A model generated the notes under the pieces. It saw nothing but the letters and a program-made list of their open reading frames with translations, had not been told where the DNA came from and did no database searches. The position numbers and the translations under genes are program-made. From Cyclina sinensis (lineage: Eukaryota > Mollusca > Bivalvia > Venerida > Veneridae): a stretch of 64,000 nt of DNA. Below are positions 21,201 through 29,990 of this stretch, piece after piece. Positions within the stretch are counted from its first letter, which is position 1. Each line of letters starts with the position of its first letter. The stretch covers positions 29,848,882-29,912,881 of the forward strand of contig JAAONU010000006.1 of NCBI GenBank assembly GCA_012932295.1. Reading direction: 5' to 3'.

Positions 21201-22896
21201 GGAGCTTATTGATGTCTTAGAATCTCAAAGTTTTCCTGCTGATGAAAAACGTGCTAGGGACTTAGCATTCTACTCTAATGAGTTTGTCATGCAAGATAAT
21301 GTTCTCTATCACTGGTTCTTTCCTAGAATTAAGTCTCCAAAAGAATTCAAGTTACTGGATCATGATAAGATGATTTTGCAACTGGTTGTACCTGTTCAGT
21401 TAAGACAAGACGTCTTGCGCAGTTACCATGACTCTCTGGCTGGTGGTGGCCATTCAGGGTTGAAGCGTACCTGGTCTGCACTTAAGCTTAAATACTATTG
21501 GCCACAGATGTACCAGGATACTTATGAGTATGTTAAGACCTGTGTCAGTTGTCAAACAAACAAAATCAATAGAAGACAGCCTCATGTTCCTCTAACTCCT
21601 TTGCCAATTGTTGAAAGATTTGAACGTGTTCATATTGATATTCTGGGTCCTTTACCAAAAACAAATGAAGGTTATCAGTATGTTCTACTCATTGTAGATA
21701 GTTTTAGCAAATGGGTTGAAGGATTCCCTCTAAGGACACAAGAGGTAGCAGAAATAGCCAGTATTTTGTTTAGAGAAATAATCTGTCGTTATGGCGCTCC
21801 TCGTAGCATTGTGTCCGACCGTGGTAGGAATTTTATGTCGAAGTTAGTCAGTGCACTGTGTGAAATGTTTAGCATAACTCGTCATCATACAAGTAGCTAT
21901 CATCCACAAACCAACTCAGCTGTTGAACGCACTAATGGCAGCCTTACCCAAATCCTTAGGTCATACATCGATGAAGATCAGAAAAACTGGGTTGAATTAC
22001 TTCCCTGTGCCTTAATGTCCTTGAGGTCAAAACCTTGCACTGAAAGCACTGGGTTCAGTCCATATCAGTTGATGTTTGGCAAGGAAATGGAGTTGCCCAT
22101 AGACACTTCTTTAATACCAAAGTCTACTCTGCCACCTTCTACCCAAGAACACTTGACCCAGATTATTGAAAGACTGAAGGTAGTTACTAAAGTAGCCAAA
22201 AGTAATCAAGAAAAACAACAGGCTAAATCAAAAGCAAGACATGATTTAAAGGCTAAGGTTCCCAACTTTGTGGTAGGAGATAAAGTCTGCATTCGTCAGG
22301 AAAAAATTGAAACTGGGAAATCAAAAAAATTTACGCCTAAATGGGTAGGACCATATGAGATAGTTGAAATTGGGCCTTCTTTTACATATAAAGTGAAGAA
22401 CTTGGAAAAGGACAAAATTCAAAAGTCACTTATCAATGCTTCAAGAATTAAACTGTTCAATGAAAGACCCGCTTGTAGCAATACGATGCCTGAAACAAGG
22501 GGTGAGCCCCTGACTCAAAATGTTCCTCAACAAAACCAAATACCCACAAATGATCTGTCAAATGATGATGATAATGTCTCGCATGGCCAAACTCCGTTTG
22601 ACACCGATAGAGTACAACCACATCAGACTGACAAGGATAAGGATAAAGGTGCTTCCCAAAAAGATGATGAGCCAGCTACTGTCGATCCAAAAGACATTGT
22701 TACTATTGTGTCTGCAACCATATCTAATGGTCAATGGTATAAAGTTAGGCTTAAGGATGACAAATTGTTGTGGTTAAGAGAGGATTTTGTTCCCTTATCT
22801 TTGATAAGGTCATATCTAAAAACTTATACAAAAAGGGGAACAGCTAGGAAACGCAAAAAGCTTAAGTATCTTGAAACTCAGTCTAAGTCTAACTAA
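18280..22896 (+). CDS. pol: Nucleocapsid and Pol polyprotein: PR-RT-RH-IN-chromo-like
   Basis: An open frame from the TAG to TAA 22894-22896; no frameshift separates gag from pol. Two cysteine knuckles come first (18337-18441): one degenerate, then a clean CX2CX4HX4C. Numbering from 18499, protease has ALVDSGAD (D78) and LGVDF; RT has FAVDYRKLNQ and YIDD (511-514); RNase H has STDASG (D665) and YTDHSAL; integrase has an HHCC finger (CVSC at 1015) and a D1047, D1107, E1143 triad with 35 residues between the last two. A GPY module lies at 1284-1286 and a tail at about 1400-1445 resembling a chromodomain. All catalytic residues I can check are present. Products cut the polyprotein, copy RNA to DNA and integrate it. 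Full length for the group. Confidence 0.93.
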   Translation, partial: TQHPASQNQPQIRQDRRKPCRSCGGRACQSFSKCPARNVKCSYCKKYNHFTETCDKKKQDEANRPQYGLAPVQVCTSHVDRHSHGKALHQSKGANFNTKDKNLSKETKSESKSSKENDVKPTPARVCIATSLSRNTIMIELYGKRCQALVDSGADVSCIKKSALDKFAPGIKIEPTSHIVVTGVGGEKHPVLGQVQRTFEISGLKIEGTFIVLEQLHHSVILGVDFMVKNHVNMNFHQRMLTVGEGTVAVNLVCDSKFGYARSRKTEHIPGESEIVIPVRISGCNKDDIVLLEPSETLPSINLIGAKCLVQIQNKKAVMRIINPTTETITLPKKRIIGYINLVDNGQVYPLDENDENKTSANVFCAETSETDDKSGETFEIINENLSEEQKQRLKTFLSKNKDVFSTSMSTIGKTDIINHKIETIPGAKPVHSNFYRQDPEKKAATEKMTNEFVEAGLCKRSTSVWHSPVVLVKKRDGSWRFAVDYRKLNQITIPISHPLPRIEDVFDALGESQAKIFSTLDLNSAYYQIALDPETSHKACFITHEGVWEWTRMPFGLRNAPMSFQMLMSMILKGLNWKFVLCYIDDILVFSPDFETHLMHLDQVFKRLREAKLTLKPSKCTFAVNKVVFLGHVLTENGVEVDPTNTDKVRNYPVPKSQKELRGFLGLCNYYRRFVKNFARICVPLNALLKKEVKKVFSKSDWTEECQTAFESLKHALVTTPILQFPDMNRPFILSTDASGSALGYVLGQKDDNGLEYVVSYGGRALRPEEKKWSITELECLAVVDGIGNFKHYLSSRPFDLYTDHSALTSLKNKKEPSGRLARWCIKLQSYDFNLHHRKGSLNQNADALSRIDYSRLPNSRNETNENLSSQKVNAIDQTASNNVVSLSVEKSENQSADREIVINDRNHLDVKQQTNLKVSDSEKTINVADEGSTDMPEYVETILEYKIASVCATTSVDDRDIEQMQRDDRFCKELIDVLESQSFPADEKRARDLAFYSNEFVMQDNVLYHWFFPRIKSPKEFKLLDHDKMILQLVVPVQLRQDVLRSYHDSLAGGGHSGLKRTWSALKLKYYWPQMYQDTYEYVKTCVSCQTNKINRRQPHVPLTPLPIVERFERVHIDILGPLPKTNEGYQYVLLIVDSFSKWVEGFPLRTQEVAEIASILFREIICRYGAPRSIVSDRGRNFMSKLVSALCEMFSITRHHTSSYHPQTNSAVERTNGSLTQILRSYIDEDQKNWVELLPCALMSLRSKPCTESTGFSPYQLMFGKEMELPIDTSLIPKSTLPPSTQEHLTQIIERLKVVTKVAKSNQEKQQAKSKARHDLKAKVPNFVVGDKVCIRQEKIETGKSKKFTPKWVGPYEIVEIGPSFTYKVKNLEKDKIQKSLINASRIKLFNERPACSNTMPETRGEPLTQNVPQQNQIPTNDLSNDDDNVSHGQTPFDTDRVQPHQTDKDKDKGASQKDDEPATVDPKDIVTIVSATISNGQWYKVRLKDDKLLWLREDFVPLSLIRSYLKTYTKRGTARKRKKLKYLETQSKSN

Positions 22897-23107
22897 ACTA
22901 AGCTAACAGTTAATGCTTTTCAGTTTGTAGAATTCTTTCGGGATCCCATTTCTGTCTTTCTCTACATCTATCTCATATAGAATTCCCGTAGTAAATCCTA
23001 CAACATTCTTCTGTGTTGTCAATTAGTGCTATCTCTTCTTAACTTGGTTTACTACTGGTATTTTATGACTTTCCTAACTTTCAGGGTTCTACGGGTTGAA
23101 ATGGCTG
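22897..23107 (+). promoter_or_regulatory. pol-env spacer with candidate env splice acceptor
   Basis: A short spacer after the pol stop. 'tttcctaactttcag' ends at 23084, a good 3' splice site, and the env frame is open from that point. Env in such elements is normally made from a spliced RNA; a matching donor is available in the LTR at 15364. Confidence 0.5.
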
Positions 23108-23815
23108 ATGACTTTGCTTGGTCTGATGTTGATTTTAGACTACAGTGATGGATCCTTGGTTCAAAGACTTAATTACGGTGTTGTGTTTAAAAAGACAACT
23201 GATCTTGTCATTGCTCGTGATTTCTGGCTGCACACTTTTGAAATTGTTTTCCCAGAAAATCTCGATACACCTACTTTACCTATCTGCAAAGGTAAAAACC
23301 AAACATGTCAAGTTACATCACATGTTTTGGCTCAGATCAATAGTGTACGCACTGAAACATCATCACGGTTGAACGACACTATAGATACAATGATGGAACT
23401 TATTCCAGAAACAAAAATCCACAAATCAAGGAGTAAACGATCATTGTTGCCTTTCATTGGAAAACTTAGTAAAGGTTTATTTGGAACAGCTACCATGGAG
23501 GATGTGAACATTCTAGCGAAGCATATGAACAAATTATCTAAAGTCAGTATTGGTCTCTCTAAAGCTCTAGCTCAACATGAAGACCACATGAGTTCCTTTA
23601 TTTCATCTGCCAATGATAGAATGGATAACCTTGTTAGTGGGATAAAGGACAATATGTTAGCCATTAAGTTTATTCAGTCTGAAATCTACTCAACTAAATC
23701 CAATTTGGAGCAAGTTATTGACTATCTGATGGATATTCTCACTGACCAAATTAAAACAACCAGCAAACTTAACTTTCAATTAGAAGAATTAACAAGAAAC
23801 ATGGCAATGCCACGA
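23108..23815 (+). pseudogene. env: env, N-terminal part with furin-type site
   Basis: The frame is open from the splice acceptor at 23084; the first ATG is 23108-23110, starting a hydrophobic signal-peptide-like run (MTLLGLMLIL). A basic cleavage motif RSKR is encoded at 23429-23440, followed directly by a hydrophobic/glycine segment containing FIGKL and LFGTA, then a heptad-like helical region (about 23500-23800). This order, signal, RXKR, fusion-peptide-like segment, long helix, is that of baculovirus F and errantivirus Env proteins, which drive membrane fusion. One N-glycosylation motif (NQT) precedes the site. The frame is broken at 23816 by an inserted repeat. The family assignment rests on motif order; percentage identity is unknown. 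Confidence 0.8.
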
Positions 23816-24709
23816 AACCAGGTTTTCAAAAATGTTGTTCTGATTCTATACTATAGTATGAATTTTGGAATGAAGATTGCTATGAATATTCAAAAGATTA
23901 TAACATGACATGAAGGAAAAGATAATATTCATGAGAATACATGATAATGAGTAGGATGTAAATTTCGGCTAACAATACTGTCTGCAAGGAGTATACTTAA
24001 TAATGAGACAACAATTTCTGCACGTCATCTTGATGTGGTAAACATTTGTCTGAAGTTTCATCAAAATTCTTCAAAGGGTTGAAGAGTTACAGAGCGGACA
24101 GGATTTTCAATGTTAATGTCACTGTGACCTTGACCTTGGAGCCATCAAAATTCTTCAAAGGGTTGAAGAGTTACAGAGCGGACAGGATTTTCAATGTTAA
24201 TGTCACTGTGACCTTGACCTTGGAGCCAGCCACGCGGAACATGCGTTCTGCACGTCATCTTGATGTGGTAAACATTTGTCTGAAGTTTCATCAAAATTCT
24301 TCAAAGGGTTGAAGAGTTACAGAGCGGACAGGATTTTCAATGTTAATGTCACTGTGACCTTGACCTTGGAGCCAGCCATGCGGAACATGCGTTCTGCACG
24401 TCATCTTGATGTGGTAAACATTTGTCTGAAGTTTCATCAAAATTCTTCAAAGGGTTGAAGAGTTACAGAGCGGACAGGATTTTCAATGTTAATGTCACTG
24501 TGACCTTGACCTTGGAGCCAGCCATGCGGAACATGCGTTCTGCACGTCATCTTGATGTGGTAAACATTTGTCTGAAGTTTCATCAAAATTCTTCAAAGGG
24601 TTGAAGAGTTACAGAGCGGACACAATTTCGTTTGACGCCCGCCCATCCGCCCATCCGCCCGCCATACCCCAATCTAATAACCAGGATTTTCAAAATTGAA
24701 AACCTGGTT
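23816..24709 (+). mobile_element. Insertion in env: TIR element with 146-bp tandem repeats
   Basis: Ends are inverted repeats: left 'aaccaggttttcaaaaatg', right 'caaaattgaaaacctggtt', and the right end folds on itself with 'aaccaggattttc'. The interior holds one short 84-bp unit and three 146-bp units plus a partial (anchor 'catcaaaattcttc' at 24059, 24143, 24289, 24435, 24581). Each unit has 'agagttacagagcggaca' and 'gtgaccttgaccttgg'; the tail at 24638-24668 is (ccgcc/catc)-rich. The 60-codon frames in the units are repeat shadows. The units match the bivalve-type repeats elsewhere in the window. Target duplication not resolved. Confidence 0.85.
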
Positions 24710-26390
24710 AAAAACAGGAATCTTTGAGTTAGTCAGTGGCAAACTATCTCCTTTTCTTGTACCTAAGCAGACACTTCTTAGCACTTTACAAGATATCCAA
24801 GCACTTTTGCAAAGCAGATATGCAGGTTTTCATTTGGCTGTTAACAACCTTGGAGATGTGTATTCGAACTGCAAGTTTTTATATGCTAGAAATGGAACAA
24901 AACTGTATATTACCTTAAAATTACCAATTTCATACATTGAAAAACCCTTTAGCATGTTTAAGGTTATGTCAGTTCCAGTACCTATCAATTCCACTTCTAA
25001 TGATGCTACTCAAATTCTTGACTTACCAGAATATTTTGCAGTCTCTTCAGGCAACGAACTTTACACAACTCTAAGAAATTCAGACTTACAAGACTGCACT
25101 GGAGAAAGTACAAAATATTGTTCTAGTAGTTTTACTTTATCACCAGTTACCTCCTCTTCCTGTATTCTGGCCTTGTATGCCAATGATAAAATTCAAATTA
25201 AAAAGCTATGTAATTTCCGGTATGTCCATGATATAGTTAAGCCAAAAATCATGGAGTTAACTTCTAATACTTTGCTTATATACAGGACTCCACTTTTATC
25301 CATGGAATGCCATAACAAACATAAAATGGTAACAGGTTGTGATTTTTGTATTTTTAGTCTTCCATGTAGATGTTCAGTTTCTTCTAATGACTTTTATATT
25401 ATTCCTAAATTAGGCTCTTGTCATAAGCAAACTGATAACATTACCATTATGCATCCAGTAAACTTAGCTTTGCTTCAACATTTCTTTGATAATTCATTTG
25501 TCGAAAATATTTTGGCAGATACGACATTTAAAACAGCACTTAATGTAAGTGTTCCAGATCTAAAATTCTATGACCATGAAATGTCCAATGTAATTGCTAA
25601 TGATAATAAAGCTCACCTAAGCTTAAGAAAAATGGCTGAAGTTGCTAAGAAAGATGGTACAATTTTTAAAACATTAACCGAACCTTTACTTGATGGAAAA
25701 ATAAAAATTAATTCAGACTGGCCAGAAACTTCTGACATCATTAACATTTGTTCAATTAGTTCAACAGTTATCTTATTTATACTCTTAGTTTGGACAATGT
25801 TCCGTGTACAAAAGTTAACAGTTGCAATGGCAGTGCTACAAAAAGCCTCCCCTTGTAAAGCCTTACCAACTACATTGCCATCATTCGTTTATAAAACAGC
25901 AGCTCCATCTGACAAGACAGAACCTTTCACTATAAACTTGGAATTAACATGGGAACATGCCAATTTTATTGTATTAACTGTTGTTGTTTTCATCTTGCTC
26001 ATCTTGCTGTATAAATACTTAAAACACAGACATAGGGCAACACTTTGTTTGGAAGTTACTGCTGGTAAACAATGCATTTTGCTTGATGTAATGCTTCTGC
26101 CACTGTGTCCATTTAACCTTGACATTCAAACTCCAGATCAGATTTCTAGTTTGGACGTCAATAACTCTTGCTTCTTCCCAACTTTGTTTATTTCATGGCC
26201 AAATTTCACAATAACAAACAAAATTAATGACACAACCTTTCATGTTTCTGATACTATTACACTGTCTTTGTATGAAGCTGCCATGTTACGAAAAATCTTA
26301 AAAAAACCTTTTATTGTTCAACTGTATTCACGACACCATGGTACTATGATACCTCTACACAACTGGGTAAATCAAGAGCTGGATATTTAG
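24710..26390 (+). pseudogene. env: env, C-terminal part with two membrane segments
   Basis: The ectodomain continues after the insertion: a GKLSP motif near the start is typical of F-like proteins, then many paired cysteines and N-glycosylation motifs. The first strong membrane segment is encoded at about 25740-25802 (STVILFILLVW), a second at about 25959-26018 (IVLTVVVFILLILLY). A further 120 or so residues follow to the TAG at 26388-26390, with several cysteines and NFT/NDT motifs. A single membrane anchor with a short tail would be usual, so the second segment and long tail are odd. The frame is open across all 560 codons, consistent with a recent loss of function at the insertion only. 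Confidence 0.8.
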
Positions 26391-26995
26391 ATTTGCTGAC
26401 TTGCCACTACATATATATGATATATTGTATTACCTTCTTGAACATTGCATATTCATGTTTATTATATACTTATAAATGAAATATTGAGAAATATTGATGA
26501 AATAAATTGCGTATTTTCATTTTCCGTATTTTCACTGTAAAAATTTATTTTTCACTGCAGTGAAACATATTTTCCGTATTTTCACTGGTGTCTTGCCGGA
26601 CTACTTTTTTCTAAATTCAGCCAATACAATAAATTAAAGGGGAATTCTTTCGAATCTTAAGGTCAAAAAAGAGAAAAGTATATAATAAACAGAAAATTCA
26701 AGTTTTTTCTATAAATACGGGATTTATTTTCATCTCGTGGTATGAAAATTATCATATTTCACTCGTGGCTATTGCCACTCGTGAAATATTTATTTTCATA
26801 CCACTCGATGAAAATAAATCCCGTATTTATAGAAAAAACTTGAATATCCTCTATATATTTTTCTTCTCTTTTTGTTGAACATCATGTACATTTTTCTTTT
26901 GTTGTATATTTTGTAAATGTATTGTCATACCTTTACTCTTATAAAAAAAAGAAAAAAAAAAAAAAGAAAAAAAAAATGATAAACTTTGGGGACCA
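26391..26995. other. Non-coding region between env and the 3' LTR with a hairpin insertion
   Basis: AT-rich, with two 'tttccgtattttcactg' words (26520-26590), 'ttgccggactactttttt' at 26594 (reverse complement similar to 'gtagtccggcaaaaag' at 17510 in the gag insertion), a long hairpin (26697-26844) and an A-rich run (26942-26977). Probably mostly foreign sequence, but its borders are not visible. Confidence 0.5.
26697..26844. repeat. 148-bp hairpin before the 3' LTR
   Basis: The left arm begins 'ttcaagttttttctataaat'; the right arm ends 'atttatagaaaaaacttgaa', its exact reverse complement. The arms, about 70 bases each, hold 'acgggatttattttcat' and 'gtggtatgaaaat' with few mismatches and meet at 'cactcgtggctattgccact'. 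Weaker pairing continues outward to about 26665 and 26880. A second hairpin of the same size class as the one in gag, with different sequence. Confidence 0.9.
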
Positions 26996-27017
26996 AAGTA
27001 AAGAAAGCGGGGGAAGT
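26996..27017 (+). promoter_or_regulatory. Polypurine tract
   Basis: aaagtaaagaaagcggggga then agt, ending exactly at the 3' LTR. Almost pure A/G, as needed to prime plus-strand DNA synthesis. Confidence 0.8.
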
Positions 27018-28329
27018 TGTTATGCCCTCAAATTATGTGTATATTTTTTTTTTCAAAATGTATAGTTTTGCTAATGAATTTTTGCTGATTGTGTGTACAT
27101 TCTAAGGTATTTTTTTCTTATCCTAATGCAGATTATTAAAAATAACAATGACAAGAAAGTATTGATAAAAAAAAAACTAAGTTGCAGTTGAGCAAATTCT
27201 TGTCATAACTCAGAAGCCAAAAATTTCTTACTGACACCTTCAAGTCTCAAAAGAAACTTTGTGATAAAAGCCTAGCTTTTGTACAGTTATTACTTTGTTT
27301 GTAGATCAAAGTAAACTAACTTGTCTCAAGTCTGATTGGTCATCTTAATTTAATTGGTATTATCAACTTTATAAAAGAATGTGTGAAATTTTAATTGTGG
27401 TTTCAGTATGTTATCAATATGGCTTATTTTGTCACCTGGAATTCACAGTGTATAAATACCCAAGAACCAAGTCTATAGGTATCTCACTTATGGACAAATA
27501 AACAAAGTTATTACAAATTAAGTGTTCTTGGATCTTTTTCCAGGTATGTGACTTATTATGTTCTTTTCTTTAAATACATTTCATATGTTTCAATTATGTA
27601 TATTTTGTGAATAATACAATTCAATTTGTAAGTTTAAATGTAATTAAGTTAAATGCATTTTTTTGGACAATTTTGACTATATTTACATTTTGATCAATTG
27701 TTTTGCTACTTAAACGTATTTCTGGACAATTTTGCTTGTTACAATTATTCTGTAAATCTTAACAGTATTTAAGTAAAGTTAAACAGTCTAAAAGACTGTT
27801 GGCTATTTGTTCTCATTTATTCTAATGTTCACTGCAATAATCTTGAAAATAATAATAATGAATTGCTGTTCATTATTTTAGTAGTTTAGCATATTAATGT
27901 ACAAAATATATGCTAATGTTGAGTAAATGTAAATATTGTGTATGAATGTTTATTTTGAACCGATAAATATATGTTTGTAAAACAAAAAAAACAAAAAACA
28001 AAAAAAGAAATATTTTAGAAATGAAGTGTAGTTTACAAAAAAATGAATGTATGATTTTATATGAATTTTCAAGTCTTGGCGTACTCTTACAAATGCAAAG
28101 TTCTCTACCTTAAACTTGAGTTTTGTATAAATTTAAAATTCCCCAATTGATAGTAATTTTTGTTAAAATTTGTATTAGATCTCACTTGTGGACAAATAAA
28201 CAAAGTTATTACAAATTAAGTGTTCTTGGATCTTTTTCCAGCAACCCCTATAGCAGAAAATTATACAACACCACTGTAATCTACACCCTTTCGTCGACAC
28301 CGATTTCCCCCCGTGCTCTCCGCATATCA
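27018..28329 (+). repeat. 3' LTR, 1312 bp
   Basis: Identical to the 5' LTR except for three substitutions. The polyadenylation signal AATAAA is at 27497-27502 and would end transcripts a short way downstream, giving a short R region. The ggtg duplication follows at 28330-28333. Confidence 0.95.
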
Positions 28330-28900
28330 GGTGACTAAGTTTTTGATCCCATCTGAATGACTTTCAAACTCAAAACAAGAGCCACCACAAGACTAGCCAC
28401 GCTAGACTTTTTCCTATACTTGAATAATTCAACTGAAGTGTTGTTTTGTCCAAGTATGAATTAAATCTGTAAATAAATGACAAAGTTATGACAAATTAAG
28501 GAAAATTCAATGACTTGAACTTCGTGGTCAATGTACTTTTAAGGTCAAGGTCATAGTTGAACAATTCAACAGGTTTGTCATAAGTGGGTTTTTTTTTTCA
28601 CTGGGTCAAAATTAGTAATCCTCTAGTGTGTTAATTAAGAATTTTGTTGTTTTGAGCTGGTGATCAACCTAGATGTTGTAGCTGCAGCACAGTCATGACC
28701 AGGTTTCAAGGTCACAATCAAGCTCCTCTGTGACAACATAAGGACAAAGATTCCTAACAAGTTTCATTTAAGGCTGGATCTAAAGTATAATGATAACCAG
28801 CTCAAAATGTTGATGATGGATAATGAATGATTGACAGCATGTCAAAAAATTTTAATTGGGTGCTCAGGTGAACTGAAAACATGGCTACAAGTTAAAACCG
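28330..28900. repeat. Host repeat, right flank of the provirus
   Basis: Continuation of the decayed units interrupted at 14837. Contains 'aaggtcaaggtcatag' at 28541 and other diverged units ('gagctggtgatcaac' at 28655). No gene. Confidence 0.55.
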
Positions 28901-29990
28901 CATTGTCCTGCCAGGAGAAATTGTTTTTACATTTGCCACTTAAAGTTATAATACTGCCCAAAATCTTCATAAAAAATAAAACCTTATAAGAACAATGGTA
29001 CGTTTAAAAACATTACCAACTCTCAATCTGCATGATTATTTTTCGCGGATGGCAAGATATGTTCGAGATACAAAAGGATAAAATTATCAAATTATTTAAT
29101 GACCCGCCGACATTAATTCCCTTTGGAAATGCCGAACATACTTCGTCGATTTCCGTAAAACAAGCCGTTAGTATCACGTGATCAAATTTGAATGAGCGAT
29201 ATAAACAACAATAGTGGATCAACCAAAACAAAATGGTAAACGTGGTCGCCTGTGTCTTACAAATTCCGATAGAAACAGGCAAAAATGCAAAGGGAAATAC
29301 TTGAATAAGTTCCATGCACTCGTTATACACATCACGATCAATTTTGTGTTTATATGCCTGCTGGGTTTATCAGCAGTTGACAAGATGTACCCCACCCACT
29401 TCATTCAATATCAGCCGAGATCTGTTTCTAAAAATAACTTACGTATGCAAATCAGCATATTCCGACTAAATTCGGACACATTCGAGGAATGGCGGTGAAG
29501 GTATAGAAAACGAAAGTTGGCAATTTTATATCCGTTGACATCCGCGAAGCCGATCAGGAAATAAGTGAAATTAAGCAGTATTTTTTCATTTTAGCAATGT
29601 CTGTATGCTTAAATGTGAAAATTTTTCAAAACTGGCGAAAATGTTATATTTTTGTTCCTGAGCAGTATTATAACTTTAAGAAGACTATGATCAAATATCC
29701 TTGCAATCTGAACATGGTCTGCACTGTATGGTATTCAGTCTGTATGTTTTTTGATTTAAACTTAAATGACACAGATGATTCAAATGAACAATTTAGAAGG
29801 GTATAATGAGTAACAGTGTAGGATACAAATCAGGCATAATAAAATTCAAGATACAATTATCTAATTTTATACGCTTTAGGTGGACTACTACAGTTGAAGT
29901 GCATTTCTTTCATTACCAAAATAAGGGTCATTGAACATCTTTTTTTTTTTTAATTGATTCGATTGCGAACTAAATGTGTGTCAAACATTT
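28901..29990. other. Unassigned stretch with one basic reading frame
   Basis: A TATA-like 'gatataaac' near 29200 precedes a 94-codon plus-strand frame (29214-29498) whose first 33 residues are strongly basic (KRGRLCL, DRNRQKCKGK). The basic start recalls the N-termini of some transposon-derived DNA-binding proteins, but the rest has no such character and no domain is visible. It is too weak to call a gene. The opposite-strand frames are shadows. Confidence 0.3.

Larger units (their letters stand above)
14838..28329 (+). mobile_element. Env-bearing Ty3/gypsy LTR retrotransposon, nested and broken
   Basis: A full-length element: 1312-bp LTR, candidate primer site, gag, pol, env, purine tract, 1312-bp LTR, flanked by a 4-bp duplication. 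The pol order protease-RT-RNase H-integrase with a GPY/F module places it in the Ty3/gypsy group. The LTRs differ at three positions only (15533/27713, 15587/27767, 16121/28301), so insertion or last LTR homogenisation was recent. Three foreign segments lie inside: about 16562-17664 in gag, 23816-24709 in env and roughly 26665-26880 before the 3' LTR. With a TAG in gag they make this copy non-autonomous. Pol itself is open throughout. Confidence 0.95.

Noticed and set aside
24046..24604. Three repeated 60-codon frames in the env insertion as a tandem peptide gene
   Set aside because: They are the same 146-bp repeat unit read three times, as the 146-base spacing and non-coding relatives elsewhere show.
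29214..29498. 94-codon frame with a basic start as a transposon-derived DNA-binding protein
   Set aside because: Only the first third has the right composition; overlapping open frames on the minus strand weaken it further.
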